NCBI RefSeq assembly: GCF_900112985.1
Contig: NZ_FONS01000002.1
Span: 485,188-549,187 of the forward strand
Length of the DNA stretch: 64,000 nt
Source: Pedobacter antarcticus
Lineage (GTDB): Bacteria > Bacteroidota > Bacteroidia > Sphingobacteriales > Sphingobacteriaceae
Direction: 5' to 3'
Part shown: positions 37,415 to 45,855 of the stretch, in pieces
How positions within the stretch are numbered: the stretch's first letter is position 1
Layout of the letters: every line of letters starts with the position of its first letter
Position numbers and translations under genes: made by a program
Notes under the pieces: model-generated
Databases searched by the model: none
Told to the model about the DNA's origin: nothing
The model's input: the letters and a program-made list of their open reading frames with translations, nothing else

Positions 37415-38118
37415 GGTTAACTTCAATAAAGAAAGTATTAATCCTGGTATCGATTTTAGCGGTACCAGGATTTTTATATTATGCACTCGTTAAAGAAGGT
37501 AAAAACCGGTATAAGCCTTTGCCTTTTTTTGGCCCTAAAGAGGTTGCATCGACTTTCCATTCCAAAATGGGCAAACAAATTCCTGACACTATCTATCATA
37601 TGCTTCCCGACTTTAAATTGTTGAATCAAGCTGCTGACAGTGTAACCTGGAAGTCGTATGAAGGAAAGATTATAGTGCTGAATCTATTTTACACACAGGG
37701 TGATAACTATGCAGTTGAATTTGCCGGTAAGGCAATGAAAAACTATATGAACACTTATAGGAAGAATCCACTGGTTCATGCGATAAGCTTAAGTATAGAT
37801 CCGGTTGCAGATAAACCTTCAGAATTGAAAAAATATGCTGACAAAATTGGTGCGAATGCCGGTAAATGGGATTTGTTATCAGGAGACAGTACGGAAATCT
37901 ATCAATGGATTAATAAGGGACTTTATATAGATGCTCACCAGGGTATAGAGAATGGTGAGAAGAAGTTTATATACAGTAACCTTTTTGTACTACTGGACCC
38001 ACAGCATAGAATCCGGGGGTATTACGATGCGACTAACCAGGAAGCACTCTCTAAACTCGATGATGAAATTAAAGTTCTTATTGCTGAAGAACTCAGAAAT
38101 GTCCGTGATGGCAGATAA
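37411..38118 (+). CDS. SCO1/SenC-like thioredoxin-fold protein lacking all copper ligands
   Basis: A 235-residue protein anchored by one N-terminal helix, with the SCO fold: PDFKLLNQAADSVTW, GKIIVLNLFYTQ, SLSIDPVADKPSELKKYADKIG, WDLLSGD, and NLFVLLDPQHRIRGYYD. In working SCO proteins the loop after LNFFFT reads CPxxC and a later His follows in the YxHS segment; together they bind Cu for CuA assembly. Here the loop is TQGDNYAV, the His position is Tyr (FIYSNLF), and the whole protein contains no cysteine. It cannot bind copper in the known way, so it may be a structural assembly factor or chaperone. Confidence 0.88.
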   Translation: MRLTSIKKVLILVSILAVPGFLYYALVKEGKNRYKPLPFFGPKEVASTFHSKMGKQIPDTIYHMLPDFKLLNQAADSVTWKSYEGKIIVLNLFYTQGDNYAVEFAGKAMKNYMNTYRKNPLVHAISLSIDPVADKPSELKKYADKIGANAGKWDLLSGDSTEIYQWINKGLYIDAHQGIENGEKKFIYSNLFVLLDPQHRIRGYYDATNQEALSKLDDEIKVLIAEELRNVRDGR

Positions 38119-38139
38119 TGCCCAACAATTTAGCTAAAC

Positions 38140-38715
38140 ATGACTACTTTAAATGATAAATTTTTCCTGCGTCTCATCTGGATTGTGACTGCAGTAGTAC
38201 TTGTTGTCGTAATTGCATTGAAGCTTGTTCCGGCACCGGAAACAAAACCTTCATTTATTTATTTGCTGCCACATTTGATTGGCGGTATCAACGCAACCTG
38301 TGCTGTATTACTTGTAATTTCCCTGATCTTTATCAAGAAGAAAAATATTCAGGCCCATAAAATCACCAACATAATTACATTTATGTTGTCTGCAGTGTTT
38401 CTTATATTCTATATTCTCTTTCACCTATACGAGAAAGACACCAAATATGGTGATATTGACCATAATGGGATTTTAGATGCAGCTGAACTCGCGGCAGTAG
38501 GCGCTACGCGAATGATTTACTTCTTTATTCTAATTACCCACATCATTCTTGCTGTAATTGTGTTGCCACTTATTCTGGTGAGTTTCCTGCGCGGTTTCAG
38601 TATGCAGGTTGAGCGTCACCGTAAGATCGTAAGATGGGCATTTCCTGTTTGGTTATATGTTGCTGTATCGGGAGTTATTGTATACTTGATGATCAGTCCA
38701 TACTATAACTTTTAA
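38140..38715 (+). CDS. DUF420 membrane protein with an EF-hand-like loop
   Basis: A 191-residue membrane protein of the DUF420 (YozB-like) family found with cytochrome oxidase genes, with five or so helices and conserved histidines. Between helices 3 and 4, residues 105-116 read DIDHNGILDAAE, which fits the 12-residue EF-hand loop (D1, D3, N5, G6, L8, D9, E12). The loop would lie outside the membrane. Last gene of the oxidase block; no strong terminator follows. Confidence 0.87.
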   Translation: MTTLNDKFFLRLIWIVTAVVLVVVIALKLVPAPETKPSFIYLLPHLIGGINATCAVLLVISLIFIKKKNIQAHKITNIITFMLSAVFLIFYILFHLYEKDTKYGDIDHNGILDAAELAAVGATRMIYFFILITHIILAVIVLPLILVSFLRGFSMQVERHRKIVRWAFPVWLYVAVSGVIVYLMISPYYNF

Positions 38716-38771
38716 GATTAGTATAATTAGCGGATACAGTTCTTTTTTGACATCACTGTGTGAATCGCCCC

Positions 38772-38803
38772 TTGCTATCTGAATGCTATAAAGTTTATAT
38801 TTG
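38772..38803 (+). promoter_or_regulatory. Promoter for the 38.9-41.0 kb gene group
   Basis: TTG (38772-38774), a 21-bp spacer and TATATTTG (38796-38803) match the Bacteroidota promoter. Transcription would start near 38809, about 75 nt before the gene at 38883, which makes the following genes a separate unit from the oxidase operon. Confidence 0.6.
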
Positions 38804-38882
38804 TTGTCATGCCAATAGGCTTATTATAAGCTGAGATTATATATACCGCATGGTTTGCTTTGAATTAAAAAATATCATACAC

Positions 38883-39134
38883 ATGAAAAAGTTTTTAATT
38901 ATCTGTCTGCTTTTCTGCAGTGCTTTTATCGGCACTGGAATTTCAACTGCCTCTGCGCAATGTGCTATGTGTTCGATCAGTGCTGAACAAGGTACTAAGA
39001 ATGGTAATACACAGGGAAAGGGATTAAATACTGGCATTGTTTATCTGCTGGTTATTCCATATATCTTAATTGCTGGTATCGGTGTTTTATGGTATAAAAA
39101 GTATCGTACTTCAAAGTTTACGCAAAGCTCCTGA
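38883..39134 (+). CDS. Small exported membrane protein with a CAMC motif, unknown function
   Basis: An 83-residue protein: a signal peptide (MKKFLIICLLFCSAFIGTGISTASA), a short exposed part starting QCAMCSISAEQGTKNG, then one transmembrane helix (IVYLLVIPYILIAGIGVLWY) and a basic tail. Similar small proteins sit next to oxidase genes in related Bacteroidota, so a link to respiration or metal/heme handling is possible, but this is inference. The ATG at 38883 gives the cleanest signal peptide. Confidence 0.75.
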   Translation: MKKFLIICLLFCSAFIGTGISTASAQCAMCSISAEQGTKNGNTQGKGLNTGIVYLLVIPYILIAGIGVLWYKKYRTSKFTQSS

Positions 39135-39147
39135 TCGGTTGCCGGAT

Positions 39148-39546
39148 ATGGTAAAAACCACAAAGCTATCGGCAGTAATTAACGGAAAATGTCCGCACTG
39201 CAGAAGAGGCGACATATTTACTGGAAACCTGTATGGATTTAATTTACAGCGTACGAACGAGAATTGCGGTCATTGCGGACAGCGCTATGAAATTGAACCT
39301 GGATACTTTTATGCGGCGATGTATGTCAGCTATGCTATGAATGTAACTGAGATGATCGCTACAGGCTTTGCGACCTATATATTTTCTGGCGGTAATCTGG
39401 AGTTCGATTCTCTATGGTTATATGTTTCCGTTATTTTTGGAGGCTGTTTTCTGCTTTCCCCATTTAATTACAGATATTCCCGAATTATTTTATTGCACTG
39501 GCTCTCCCCGAGAATCGGTTACAATCCAATATATGACAGACCATGA
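39148..39546 (+). CDS. DUF983-family membrane protein
   Basis: A 132-residue protein with two N-terminal Cys pairs (CPHCRRG and CGHCGQ, likely a zinc ribbon), the family-typical YEIEPGYFYAAMYVSYA and two transmembrane helices. The function is unknown. ATG 39148 is chosen as the family start; the open frame extends upstream into the previous gene without family similarity. It overlaps the next gene by 4 bp. Confidence 0.85.
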   Translation: MVKTTKLSAVINGKCPHCRRGDIFTGNLYGFNLQRTNENCGHCGQRYEIEPGYFYAAMYVSYAMNVTEMIATGFATYIFSGGNLEFDSLWLYVSVIFGGCFLLSPFNYRYSRIILLHWLSPRIGYNPIYDRP

Positions 39547-40199
39547 TTAAACCTGAAAGCCTTAATTTTTTAGTGGAACTCGCTGCCAATAACAATAGAG
39601 AGTGGTTTGCAATCCATAAACCCCGTTATGAAGTGGCAAGAGAGGACGTCCTTAATTGGGTCGAAGAGTTGATTCCCTTACTTGCAGCTGCCGACCCCGC
39701 TTTTCCACTGGAAACTAATCCTAAAAAGTGCCTGATGCGGATCTATAGAGATGTCCGTTTTAGTAAGAATAAAGATCCTTATAAGAATAATTATGGGATT
39801 TCTTTTGCTGTAAAACAAAATGGAGGACCCGATTACTACCTTCACATCCAGCCTGGCAATTCATTTTTCGCAGCAGGATCCTGGATGCCACAGGCTTCAG
39901 ATTTGAAACTCATTAGAGAAGAGATTGATTATAGTGCAGAAGAGTTTCAGGAAATTGTCAATGAGAAGCAATTCAGCAGTCAGTTTGAGTTATCTTACTC
40001 CGATACGCTGAAGAAAGCTCCCAAAGGATATGATCCGGAAAATCCTATGATTGATTATTTAAGATTGAAGAGTTTTATAGCTTCATTTCCGATTTCCGAT
40101 ACTGACCTTTTTAAACCCGAAATAAACAATCAATTAAAAAAAGCTTTTCAGGGAGTCTATCCTTTTGTTTCCTTCCTCAGAAAAGCATTAGACCAATAA
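39543..40199 (+). CDS. DUF2461-family protein
   Basis: A 218-residue cytoplasmic protein: FLVELAANNNREWFAIHKPRYE, MRIYRDVRFSKNKDPYKNNYG and YYLHIQPGNSFFAAGSWMP are the conserved blocks of the family (TIGR02453). No enzymatic role is established. It starts on the ATGA overlap with the DUF983 gene and is followed by the OmpA gene after 5 bp. Confidence 0.9.
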   Translation: MIKPESLNFLVELAANNNREWFAIHKPRYEVAREDVLNWVEELIPLLAAADPAFPLETNPKKCLMRIYRDVRFSKNKDPYKNNYGISFAVKQNGGPDYYLHIQPGNSFFAAGSWMPQASDLKLIREEIDYSAEEFQEIVNEKQFSSQFELSYSDTLKKAPKGYDPENPMIDYLRLKSFIASFPISDTDLFKPEINNQLKKAFQGVYPFVSFLRKALDQ

Positions 40200-40204
40200 A
40201 TAAG

Positions 40205-41050
40205 ATGATTAAACGAATTTTTCTATTTTCTGCCGTTGGATTAATGGTGAGTGCATTTACGTCATGTGTTGTAATGTCCCCTAAAAAATATAAAGCTTTG
40301 CTGGCGAATAGAGACTCTCTCAATACAGATCTGGGCAGCGCAAGGAACTCCAATGAAAGCCTTGAAAAGACTATCGGACGTTTGAAGCAGGATACAGCAG
40401 ACTTATATGGTAAGCTGAATGAATTAGGCGGCAAATATAAAGATGTAGACGGCAAGTATAAAACACTCAAGAGTAACAGTTCATCAGCAATTAGTAAGCT
40501 GTCTGATGACCTTAAAAAACGTGAACAAAGGCTGAAAGAAGTCGAAGATGTATTACGCAAACGTGATGAAGCAACAAATCAGCTCAAAGAGAAACTACAG
40601 CAGGCTTTATTAGGCTTTACAAAAAGCGGGCTGACAGTTGAGATGAAAGACGGTAAAGTATATGTTTCGCTGATGGATAAGTTATTGTTCCCATCCGGCA
40701 GTATCGTTATTGATGAGAAGGGGAAACAAGCCTTGACTCAGCTTGCTAAAGTATTGAAAGAACAGCCTGAGATCATTATTGCTGTCGAAGGCCATACTGA
40801 TTCGCAGAAAATAAATAATCTGGGGCAGATCAAAGATAACTGGGATCTGAGTGTGCTACGGTCCACTTCGGTAGTTCGTTTTCTAACTGAGAATGAAAAA
40901 GTTCCCGGGGTTCGGTTAACTGCCACTGGAAAAGGAGAATTCCAGCCTTTGGAATCTAATTCGTCAGCGGACGGCCGAAGCAGAAACAGGAGAATCGAGG
41001 TGGTATTATCACCAAAATTGGATGAATTATATAATTTGATTAAGCAATAA
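40205..41050 (+). CDS. OmpA-family lipoprotein with coiled coil
   Basis: A 281-residue lipoprotein (lipobox FTSC, residues about 18-21). Residues 30-140 form a long heptad-rich coiled coil (SLNTDLGSARNSNESLEKT...LKKREQRLKEVEDVLRKRDE). The C-terminal OmpA domain shows VEGHTDSQKI, NWDLSVLRSTSVVRFL and GRSRNRRIEVVLSP, the peptidoglycan-binding signature. It probably tethers the outer membrane to the cell wall. It ends in a very strong bidirectional terminator. Confidence 0.92.
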   Translation: MIKRIFLFSAVGLMVSAFTSCVVMSPKKYKALLANRDSLNTDLGSARNSNESLEKTIGRLKQDTADLYGKLNELGGKYKDVDGKYKTLKSNSSSAISKLSDDLKKREQRLKEVEDVLRKRDEATNQLKEKLQQALLGFTKSGLTVEMKDGKVYVSLMDKLLFPSGSIVIDEKGKQALTQLAKVLKEQPEIIIAVEGHTDSQKINNLGQIKDNWDLSVLRSTSVVRFLTENEKVPGVRLTATGKGEFQPLESNSSADGRSRNRRIEVVLSPKLDELYNLIKQ

Positions 41051-41062
41051 TCGTGTTATAAA

Positions 41063-41124
41063 CTATAAAACAAAAGCGGCTGTATCATTAAATGAAAAAT
41101 GATACAGCCGCTTTTGTTTTATAG
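41063..41124. terminator. Bidirectional terminator with 27-bp perfect arms
   Basis: Arms 41063-41089 and 41098-41124 are exact reverse complements around an 8-nt loop, with A-rich and T-rich ends on both strands. It separates the convergent OmpA gene and rmlC. The arm length equals that of the inverted repeat at 606-663, although the sequence differs. Confidence 0.9.
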
Positions 41125-41170
41125 GAAAATGATTCGTTATCTTTTATGTTGAAGACTTACGGTAAAGCTA

Positions 41171-41725
41171 TTAGAATGGACTTTCCAGATCATCGAATGA
41201 AGCCAGTACACGGTCTTTATCAGAAAGTAAAAATTCAGATTCAGCTAAATGACTCGTCCAGTCAATATTCAGATCCTTATCATTCCACATTACACCGATC
41301 TCCGCACCTTTATCAAAATATCCGGTCACTTTGTAACTGAAAATAGTGTTGTCTTCTAAGGTTAAAAAACCATGTAGAAATCCAGGCGGAACCCATAGCT
41401 GTTTGTTGTTTTCGCCGCTAAGTTCAACACTGAAATTCTTACCATAGGTTGTAGAATTTTTTCTGATATCAACTGCTACATCCAGCACTTTGCCCTGAAT
41501 CACTCTAACTAATTTACCCTGTGGAGAGGGGAAGTTCTGAGCATGCATACCTCTGAGTGTGCCTTTCTGTGAAAAGCTCTGATTATCTTGTACAAACTCT
41601 GCTTTAATTCCGGCTTCTGCCAGTACTTTAGCATTGTAGCTTTCGAAAAAATAACCTCTGTTATCCTGCCATACTTTAGGTTCGATAACATACAGGTCAT
41701 GTATAGGAGTAGGGATTATATTCAT
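41171..41725 (-). CDS. rmlC: dTDP-4-dehydrorhamnose 3,5-epimerase
   Basis: A 184-residue cupin-fold epimerase of the dTDP-L-rhamnose pathway. The catalytic base His is in TLRGMHAQ; the strand PQGKLVRVIQGKVLDVAVDIR and PPGFLHGFLTLEDNTIFSYKVTGYFDKG follow in family order, with the Tyr and Asp of the active site. The other rml genes are not here, so it is a stand-alone copy, 4 bp downstream of the DUF4286 gene. Confidence 0.94.
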   Translation of the reverse strand: MNIIPTPIHDLYVIEPKVWQDNRGYFFESYNAKVLAEAGIKAEFVQDNQSFSQKGTLRGMHAQNFPSPQGKLVRVIQGKVLDVAVDIRKNSTTYGKNFSVELSGENNKQLWVPPGFLHGFLTLEDNTIFSYKVTGYFDKGAEIGVMWNDKDLNIDWTSHLAESEFLLSDKDRVLASFDDLESPF

Positions 41726-41729
41726 ATTA

Positions 41730-42032
41730 TTAATCTATAAATTCCATAATGGTGTTAAAGGATACATATTTGTCCTTGAACATGATATTCATCCGTTCAA
41801 TAAACGCAGGTGCATAGTCATTTTGATAAATATCGCATGCTTCCTGATTTTCTGCAATAAATTGCACACAATAGGTAAGTCCTTCGTTTGGTGAATCTAC
41901 TACCTTTAGTAAACGTTTAGAAATGAACAGGCCAGTTTCCATTAGTTCAGGCAGGTATTCTCCCTGCATCCATTGCATCCAGGCTCCGGCTGAAGCCTCT
42001 TCAATAATTAAAGTTGCGTTGTATAATAGCAT
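41730..42032 (-). CDS. DUF4286-family protein
   Basis: A 100-residue protein with LIIEEASAGAWMQWMQGEYLPE and TYCVQFIAENQEACDIYQ, matching DUF4286, a small dimeric alpha/beta-barrel-like family of unknown function. It is probably co-transcribed with rmlC. Its promoter has TATATTTG four bases before the ATG. Confidence 0.85.
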   Translation of the reverse strand: MLLYNATLIIEEASAGAWMQWMQGEYLPELMETGLFISKRLLKVVDSPNEGLTYCVQFIAENQEACDIYQNDYAPAFIERMNIMFKDKYVSFNTIMEFID

Positions 42033-42036
42033 GTTG

Positions 42037-42044
42037 CAAATATA
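42037..42044 (-). promoter_or_regulatory. Putative -7 element (TATATTTG) of the DUF4286-rmlC unit
   Basis: The minus strand reads TATATTTG-CAAC-ATG: same element and same 4-base gap as at purD and prfB. Suggests a leaderless transcript. No -33 TTG at the usual distance. Confidence 0.5.
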
Positions 42045-42220
42045 TCATATTGAATCCATTTGATAGGTGATTTCTATGTTCATAATTCTCCCGAAGGCAC
42101 GAAAAACTCAATGCCAATGTGTATATAAAAATGCACGTATTTTAATTGTTACGTACTTTTGTTTTGCTTCAAATGAAATTTCATTATTTTGAACTATTAA
42201 CGGAGTTAGAAAAGTAACAA

Positions 42221-42265
42221 TATTGGTGTACTCCAATAATACACAAAAGCCGTTATGTATTTTTG
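42221..42265 (+). promoter_or_regulatory. Palindrome and -7 element before the S9-like/two-component operon
   Basis: TATTGG-TGTACT-CCAATA (42221-42238) is a 6-bp-arm inverted repeat, a possible operator. TATTTTTG (42258-42265) fits the -7 consensus and would start transcription near 42270, downstream of the ATG at 42255, supporting translation from 42282. No -33 TTG at the usual distance. Confidence 0.4.
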
Positions 42266-42281
42266 CACGCTACACTATGCT

Positions 42282-44177
42282 ATGAATGTAAAGCTTAAAC
42301 TACTGTTGCCGGTTCTCTTCCTGCTATTCTGCAATGCCTGCAAACCGGAAAAAACAGTAAGGATAATCCCTGTAGCTGACTTTTTTAAATCTCTGGATAA
42401 GAGTTTATACAGTATCTCTCCCGATGGGAAGAAATTATCCTTTGTGCAGGTACAAGGTAAAAAGCAAAATCTTTTTGTAGAAGATCTCGCTACAGGGACG
42501 ACAGAGCAGATCACGAAATTCGAAGAAAAAAATATTAAATATTATTTCTGGGTTAGTAATGAAGAACTAATTTATTATAAAGAGAAAGCAGGAGCGGAGC
42601 GATTTTCGGATATTTTTATAATAGACCGAAACGGCGACAATGAACGTCAGTTAAGTAATAATGGCAGGAGTCGTATGCGCGTACTCAAAGAAAAACTGAT
42701 AGACGAAAAATATCTGTTAGTTTCATCTAACCGCAGGGATTCTTCGGTATTTGATGTCTATCGCTTAAATGTCAGAAACGGGAAGATGGATATGGCGGCG
42801 CGGAATCCCGGTAATATTATTGATTGGTTTACTGATTCAAAAGGAAACCTGAGGCTTGCTACATCCAGCGATGGTGTGAATCAGACGTTGTGGTACAGGG
42901 AGAAAGAAAATCAACCGTTTAAAGCCGTGGTGACGAATAATTTTAAATCTACCTTTAAACCATTATCTATTTCAGAACAGAATCCGAATATAGTTTATGC
43001 TATTTCTGATGTAAACAGAGATAAATGCGCGCTTGTAGAGATAGACTGTAATAAAGGAAAAGAAAGTAAAGTACTCTTTAGTAATGATACGCTTAACGTC
43101 GTAGATGCACAATACTCATCCTCTAAGAAGAAGTTCTCCTTTGTGATTTGTGAGACCTGGAAGAAAGAAAAATTCTATCTGGATAGCAATGCAAAGAAGC
43201 TGTACAGCAAACTGGATCAGCTTTTGCCAGGTACGGAATCCCGGATTATTGATCGTGATATTGCCGAGAACCTGTATGTGGTTAGAACATTTACCGACAG
43301 GAATCCAGGCTCTTATTACCTGTATGATGTGAAGAAACAGAATGTGCGTAAGCTTAGCGACTTTAATCCGGTGATCAAAGAATCGGAGATGAATGAAATG
43401 AAGCCTGTTACTTTTAAGGCGCGTGATGGTCTGAAGATCCAGGGTTATCTTACCTTGCCACAACATCGGAATCCAGTTAATTTACCAGTAGTAGTATTGC
43501 CGCACAATGGTCCGGGAAATAGAAATATCTGGGAATATAATGCTGAAGTTAAGTTTTTGGCCAACCGTGGATATGCTGTCTTTCAGATGAATTACCGGGG
43601 ATCATCGGGATATGGTAAGAACTTCATGGCAGCAGGGTTTAAACAATGGGGTGGTAAAATTCAGGAAGATATTCATGACGGCGTGAAATGGCTGATTAAT
43701 GAAGGAGTTGCGAATCCATCCAAAATCGCTATTTATGGGACAGGCTTTGGTGGCTATATTGCCTTAAATAGCTTATATTCAAGTCCGGGTATGTATGTTT
43801 GTGGCGGGTCGAATTCAGGAGTCATTAATTTATTCAGTTATTTAAAATCAATTCCACCATTTTTAACACCAAATCTGCAGATGTATTACGAAATTATTGG
43901 AAATCCGGTAACAGAAGTGGACTATATGCGTCAGGCATCTCCGGTGTTTCATGCCGATAAAATCCAGGTTCCTGTGTTTATCGCACAAAACCCGCAGGAT
44001 CCGAGAAGTAATTCGGGAGAGGCCATTCAATTTGTTAAAGAGCTGAAGAAAAGAAATGTAGAAGTGACTTATCTGGAAAAAGAATACAGCGAGTTTTCCC
44101 CTCAGGGTGAAGATGTCCGTCAGAAACTTTATACAGCATTGGAACATTTCCTGTCCAACAATTTATCGGGCAAATAG
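42282..44177 (+). CDS. S9-family (prolyl oligopeptidase-like) lipoprotein without catalytic Ser and His
   Basis: A 631-residue lipoprotein (lipobox CNAC after MNVKLKLLLPVLFLLF). Residues about 30-370 form a beta-propeller; the rest is an alpha/beta-hydrolase domain with good S9 similarity (LANRGYAVFQMNYRGSSGYGKN, FKQWGGKIQEDIHDGVKWL). The nucleophile elbow, GxSxGG in active enzymes, reads GTGFGG, with Gly 488 encoded by GGC at 43743-43745. The Asp region is kept (NPQDPR), but the GHGF region that holds the catalytic His is EYSEFSPQGED. It should therefore be inactive as a peptidase. A histidine kinase follows 6 bp later, so a ligand-binding or sensing role is inferred. Confidence 0.9.
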   Translation: MNVKLKLLLPVLFLLFCNACKPEKTVRIIPVADFFKSLDKSLYSISPDGKKLSFVQVQGKKQNLFVEDLATGTTEQITKFEEKNIKYYFWVSNEELIYYKEKAGAERFSDIFIIDRNGDNERQLSNNGRSRMRVLKEKLIDEKYLLVSSNRRDSSVFDVYRLNVRNGKMDMAARNPGNIIDWFTDSKGNLRLATSSDGVNQTLWYREKENQPFKAVVTNNFKSTFKPLSISEQNPNIVYAISDVNRDKCALVEIDCNKGKESKVLFSNDTLNVVDAQYSSSKKKFSFVICETWKKEKFYLDSNAKKLYSKLDQLLPGTESRIIDRDIAENLYVVRTFTDRNPGSYYLYDVKKQNVRKLSDFNPVIKESEMNEMKPVTFKARDGLKIQGYLTLPQHRNPVNLPVVVLPHNGPGNRNIWEYNAEVKFLANRGYAVFQMNYRGSSGYGKNFMAAGFKQWGGKIQEDIHDGVKWLINEGVANPSKIAIYGTGFGGYIALNSLYSSPGMYVCGGSNSGVINLFSYLKSIPPFLTPNLQMYYEIIGNPVTEVDYMRQASPVFHADKIQVPVFIAQNPQDPRSNSGEAIQFVKELKKRNVEVTYLEKEYSEFSPQGEDVRQKLYTALEHFLSNNLSGK

Positions 44178-44183
44178 TAAATT

Positions 44184-45851
44184 ATGCATTCTGAACATTA
44201 CAGCGGCTACCGTAAAAACTTCTCCCTGATTCTGATATTTATCGTCTTAATCTCGGTGCTTTTTATCCTGTCCCTGTTTCTTGCCTATAATTTCAGTAAA
44301 AAGTTTATAGAGAATGAGTTTGTCTCTGAAAAGGTTAAAGTACTAGAAGAAAGTATCAAACCTTATAATGAGTTCTTTCAGAATAAAGTGCCGGAGATAT
44401 CTTATTATAACGGATACCTCGACTCCGCTACTACAGCGAAATTTGTGGATACTATTTTAAAAACCTATCCCTTTGTTTCTAAGGTTGTCTTTTATGATCT
44501 TGAGGTTAATAACGGACCAGTCAGAGACGGTCTTAATACCGGACAGTTCTCCCTAGGCCCGAAATTGGTCTATCAGTTTGGAGATTTAGTGCCTATGGAC
44601 TCCGTGAAGCTTTTTTCCAGGGACGAGACAAAAAAATTCAATCACAGGGATGATTTCAATGCTCTGGGTATCAAACTCATATCTTACGTTGAAAATCTCG
44701 ACACAACAAAAGTGCCGGCACAGGATGAGCTATTTACAAATTTCAGTAATATCCGGTCTAATAAGATCACCTATCTTAATATCCCCCGTTTTGAAGATCT
44801 GAAAATTTATAAAGAGATGCTGCGTAACAAGCTGCACCCGTCGCCTGTTTACCAGCAGGATATGTTATCATTTCATATGGATCCTTATAAGATCCGGATT
44901 ATCAATTCGCGCCCGCTGTTATATCAGAACATCAGAATAGAGCCGCTTACTTACGATCCTTTGAATACCTCATCTGAATATATTGCAACGGAGATTGCCC
45001 TTCCCGGTCCGTTCTCCGACTATAAGCTCTATTTTATTTCAGCCAAATCATTCGTGGATAAAGAGATCAGAAGTTATTTTATTCCAATTTCGCTCGTCAT
45101 GCTGCTGTTTTATAGTCTGCTCGTATTGGTTGCGTATCTTATTTTCCGGAATCTGAATATTAACCACCGGATGTTTAAGCTGCAATACGATTTCGTGAAT
45201 AACCTTACCCATGAGTTTAAAACGCCCGTCAGTGTCATTAAAATAGCTGGAAACAATATCAAGAGTGCTGCATCGCTTACAGAAAGAGAGCTGAAGATGT
45301 ACGGTAAGATTTTGGATGAAGAAGCAGATAAGCTCAATGGACTGATGAATAAATTACTGGCCTTCACACAAATTGAAAATAACGCCATAGAGCTCAACAA
45401 GGATATCGTAAATATGGAAGATTTTATAGAAAGTACTATCGAATCCCATACATTGAAACACCCCGACTTTAATGTGACTTATGAAGTTTCAGGTTTCAGC
45501 ACTTTTATTACAGATCCCGTACTTTTAGGAAGTCTTTTTGATAATTTAGCAGAGAACGCCTATAAATATTCCAGACCAGAACTTAAAAGGCTGCATATTA
45601 CGGCGCGGTTGATAAAAGGAAAAATTGTGCTTAGGTTTACAGATCAGGGGATAGGTATTCCGGCACCGGAGATTAATCATATCTTCAAGAAATTTTATAG
45701 AATCCAAAATCAGTATAATCAAAATGGAAGCGTGGGGCTTGGCCTTGCATTCTGTAAAGAACTGGTTAACTATATGAGTGGAGAGATAAGCGTAAAAAGT
45801 AAAGTAAACAAAGGAACAGAGTTTAAAATCGTACTGCCTTATAACAATTAA
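44184..45851 (+). CDS. Membrane sensor histidine kinase
   Basis: A 555-residue kinase with transmembrane helices near residues 13-36 and 293-317, framing a periplasmic sensor domain of about 255 residues that I do not recognise. The HisKA box contains H343 (NNLTHEFKTPVSV). The ATPase domain has N (FDNLAENAYKYS), G1 (FTDQGIGIPAPE), F (IFKKFYR) and G2 (GLGLAFCKELV) boxes. It is co-transcribed with the S9-like lipoprotein upstream and the response regulator 4 bp downstream. The large periplasmic domain could contact the lipoprotein. Confidence 0.95.
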   Translation: MHSEHYSGYRKNFSLILIFIVLISVLFILSLFLAYNFSKKFIENEFVSEKVKVLEESIKPYNEFFQNKVPEISYYNGYLDSATTAKFVDTILKTYPFVSKVVFYDLEVNNGPVRDGLNTGQFSLGPKLVYQFGDLVPMDSVKLFSRDETKKFNHRDDFNALGIKLISYVENLDTTKVPAQDELFTNFSNIRSNKITYLNIPRFEDLKIYKEMLRNKLHPSPVYQQDMLSFHMDPYKIRIINSRPLLYQNIRIEPLTYDPLNTSSEYIATEIALPGPFSDYKLYFISAKSFVDKEIRSYFIPISLVMLLFYSLLVLVAYLIFRNLNINHRMFKLQYDFVNNLTHEFKTPVSVIKIAGNNIKSAASLTERELKMYGKILDEEADKLNGLMNKLLAFTQIENNAIELNKDIVNMEDFIESTIESHTLKHPDFNVTYEVSGFSTFITDPVLLGSLFDNLAENAYKYSRPELKRLHITARLIKGKIVLRFTDQGIGIPAPEINHIFKKFYRIQNQYNQNGSVGLGLAFCKELVNYMSGEISVKSKVNKGTEFKIVLPYNN

Positions 45852-45855
45852 TGAT

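Noticed and set aside
42254..42281. Start of the S9-like lipoprotein at 42255
   Set aside because: The extra nine residues precede the lipoprotein signal and contain the -7 element TATTTTTG; the ATG at 42282 gives a proper signal.
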